Shown one piece after another: positions 63,272-64,000 of a stretch of 64,000 nucleotides of DNA. Each line of letters begins with the position of its first letter. The first letter of the stretch is position 1. The stretch spans positions 1 to 64,000 of the forward strand of contig JBGRQB010000004.1 of assembly GCA_041725875.1 (NCBI GenBank), written 5' to 3'. A model generated the notes under the pieces. The model did not search any database. It saw nothing but the letters and a program-made list of their open reading frames with translations, and had not been told where the DNA came from. This DNA comes from JBGRQB01 sp041725875 (GTDB lineage Bacteria; Bacteroidota; Ignavibacteria; Ignavibacteriales; Melioribacteraceae). A program made the position numbers and the translations under genes.

Positions 63272-63862
63272 TTATTTTTCCTTAATTCCGTTTTTTATCA
63301 GAAACTTAATGTTCGTTCGTATTTTAATTAAAGGATATGTTTCCTGATCCTGAGCCCACATGTGAATCAAATTTCTTACAGCACCAAAAACAAAATGCCT
63401 GAAAATGTGAGGATCGATAGAAGGTGAAATAATAGATTCTTTTTGTCCCTGCTCAAGCGCGGCAACTCCCAAATCCAAAAACTTATTGTAATAAACAGCA
63501 AATTTATTTTCTTTGGAAAGGATGAGGTTGTTTTGCTCATTTACAAAAACAACTGCCAGAGAAGGGTTATCTGCAAACAGGTCAAAAATTAAATCGATTA
63601 TTGTATCAATTGTTTCAGTAGGTGAAAGTTTTTTATTTTTTGTCATAACCTTAATTTCGGCAAAAAGCTTTTCCCATAAATCGTCAAAAATATTTACAAT
63701 AATATCTTCTTTATTTTTGAAGTATCTGTAAACACTGCCTGTAGCCACATTGGCTTCTTTTGCAATATCAGAAATTTTGGAATTATGAAATCCCTTTTCG
63801 GCAAATATTTTTATTGCCGATTCAATAATATCTTTTTCTTTGTTACCTTCCTTTAAGCGCAT
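63272..63862 (-). CDS. TetR/AcrR-family transcriptional regulator
   Basis: A DNA-binding repressor of about 196 aa. The start is ATG 63862, with AAAGAGAGAG just before it; a TTG ten codons upstream is less likely. The N-terminal helix-turn-helix is 'IIESAIKIFAEKGFHNSKISDIAKEANVATGSVYRYFKNKEDI' in type (start and recognition helix 'ATGSVYRYFKNK'). The C-terminal ligand domain is helical ('IDTIIDLIFDLFADNPSLAV', 'HIFRHFVFGAVRNLIHMWA'), resembling regulators of fatty-acid or efflux genes. The target is unknown; it may autoregulate or control genes beyond the right edge. Confidence 0.93.
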   Translation of the reverse strand: MRLKEGNKEKDIIESAIKIFAEKGFHNSKISDIAKEANVATGSVYRYFKNKEDIIVNIFDDLWEKLFAEIKVMTKNKKLSPTETIDTIIDLIFDLFADNPSLAVVFVNEQNNLILSKENKFAVYYNKFLDLGVAALEQGQKESIISPSIDPHIFRHFVFGAVRNLIHMWAQDQETYPLIKIRTNIKFLIKNGIKEK

Positions 63863-63948
63863 CTCTCTCTTTAATAGTGAATAGCAATTCAAAAATAATT
63901 AATTATACATACACTAACAATTATTTATGCATGTTTTGAAATATTTTA

Positions 63949-63962
63949 TTAGTGATCATTAA
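63949..63962. promoter_or_regulatory. near-palindrome upstream of the TetR gene, candidate operator
   Basis: TTAGTGATCATTAA is symmetric except for one mismatched pair and lies 87 bp upstream of the TetR start. CACTAA at 63912-63917 repeats one half in inverted form. TetR repressors often bind such sites; binding here is inference. Confidence 0.3.
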
Positions 63963-64000
63963 AACTTCATCATAGAAATTATTTTATAGGGTAAAAGAAT

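Noticed and set aside
1..64000. CRISPR arrays, insertion sequences, prophage or defence genes
   Set aside because: No regular direct-repeat array, transposase, integrase or nuclease cassette was seen; all large frames are metabolic, signalling, envelope or translation genes.

Overview
The window is AT-rich DNA from a member of the Bacteroidota/Ignavibacteriota lineage, most likely an Ignavibacteria-type organism. The clues are a type IX secretion sorting domain of the 'NYPNPFNPST' type on a secreted amylase (13290-16124), a DUF4270 lipoprotein directly behind glycogen synthase, a Bacteroidota-type Ig-like lipoprotein (35280-36929), TAnnTTTG-like promoter boxes, and Shine-Dalgarno sequences used together with several UUG starts. 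Genus and species cannot be read from the sequence. No phage, transposase, CRISPR array or defence island was seen.

Layout. 1-3397 (+): the 3' part of an FtsX/MacB-type ABC permease, a 56-aa membrane peptide, an ECF sigma factor and two small membrane proteins probably tied to it. 3392-9209 (-): a signalling set of CheR methyltransferase, a large HAMP-GAF hybrid kinase with three receiver domains, and a receiver-kinase protein. 9419-17966: a malto-oligosaccharide locus. A sugar MFS transporter and a membrane-anchored GH13 enzyme run leftward; a T9SS-exported GH13 enzyme and a signal-peptide GH13 enzyme run rightward from a shared 164-bp promoter region. 18029-21855 (-): a DmsABC/PsrABC-like molybdoenzyme complex and a 77-aa unknown protein.

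22264-36929 (+): housekeeping core. It holds tRNA-Leu, tRNA-Val, thrS, infC (with a non-AUG AUC start), rpmI, rplT, pheS, pheT, a coiled-coil protein, zapA, a probable 6S RNA, rny, coaE, proline dehydrogenase, tsaD, mltG and an Ig-like lipoprotein. 37003-40356 (+): a beta-propeller sensor kinase. 40353-42825 (-): a NamZ-like muramidase and imidazolonepropionase.

43014-51912 (+): a tightly packed run of glgA, gmhB, a DUF4270 lipoprotein, an outer-membrane protein, a TPR protein, glyA, tatC and a polyprenyl diphosphate synthase. 52009-59036 (+): prmC, dtd, an alkaline-phosphatase-superfamily enzyme, comEC, murB and a second MFS transporter. 59156-63862: a small hydrophobic protein, an unusual 1188-aa cytoplasmic GH13-like protein, an intergenic region full of hairpins, and a TetR regulator.

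How it fits together. Alpha-glucan use recurs: extracellular, envelope and cytoplasmic GH13 enzymes, a maltose-type transporter and glycogen synthase suggest that starch or glycogen is broken down outside, imported, and stored or remodelled inside, without SusC/SusD genes in this window. The most unusual items are the 1188-aa GH13-like protein with an altered conserved region IV and its palindrome-rich 3' flank, the infC AUC start, the probable 6S RNA between zapA and rny, and the Dms-like complex with no visible Tat signal.
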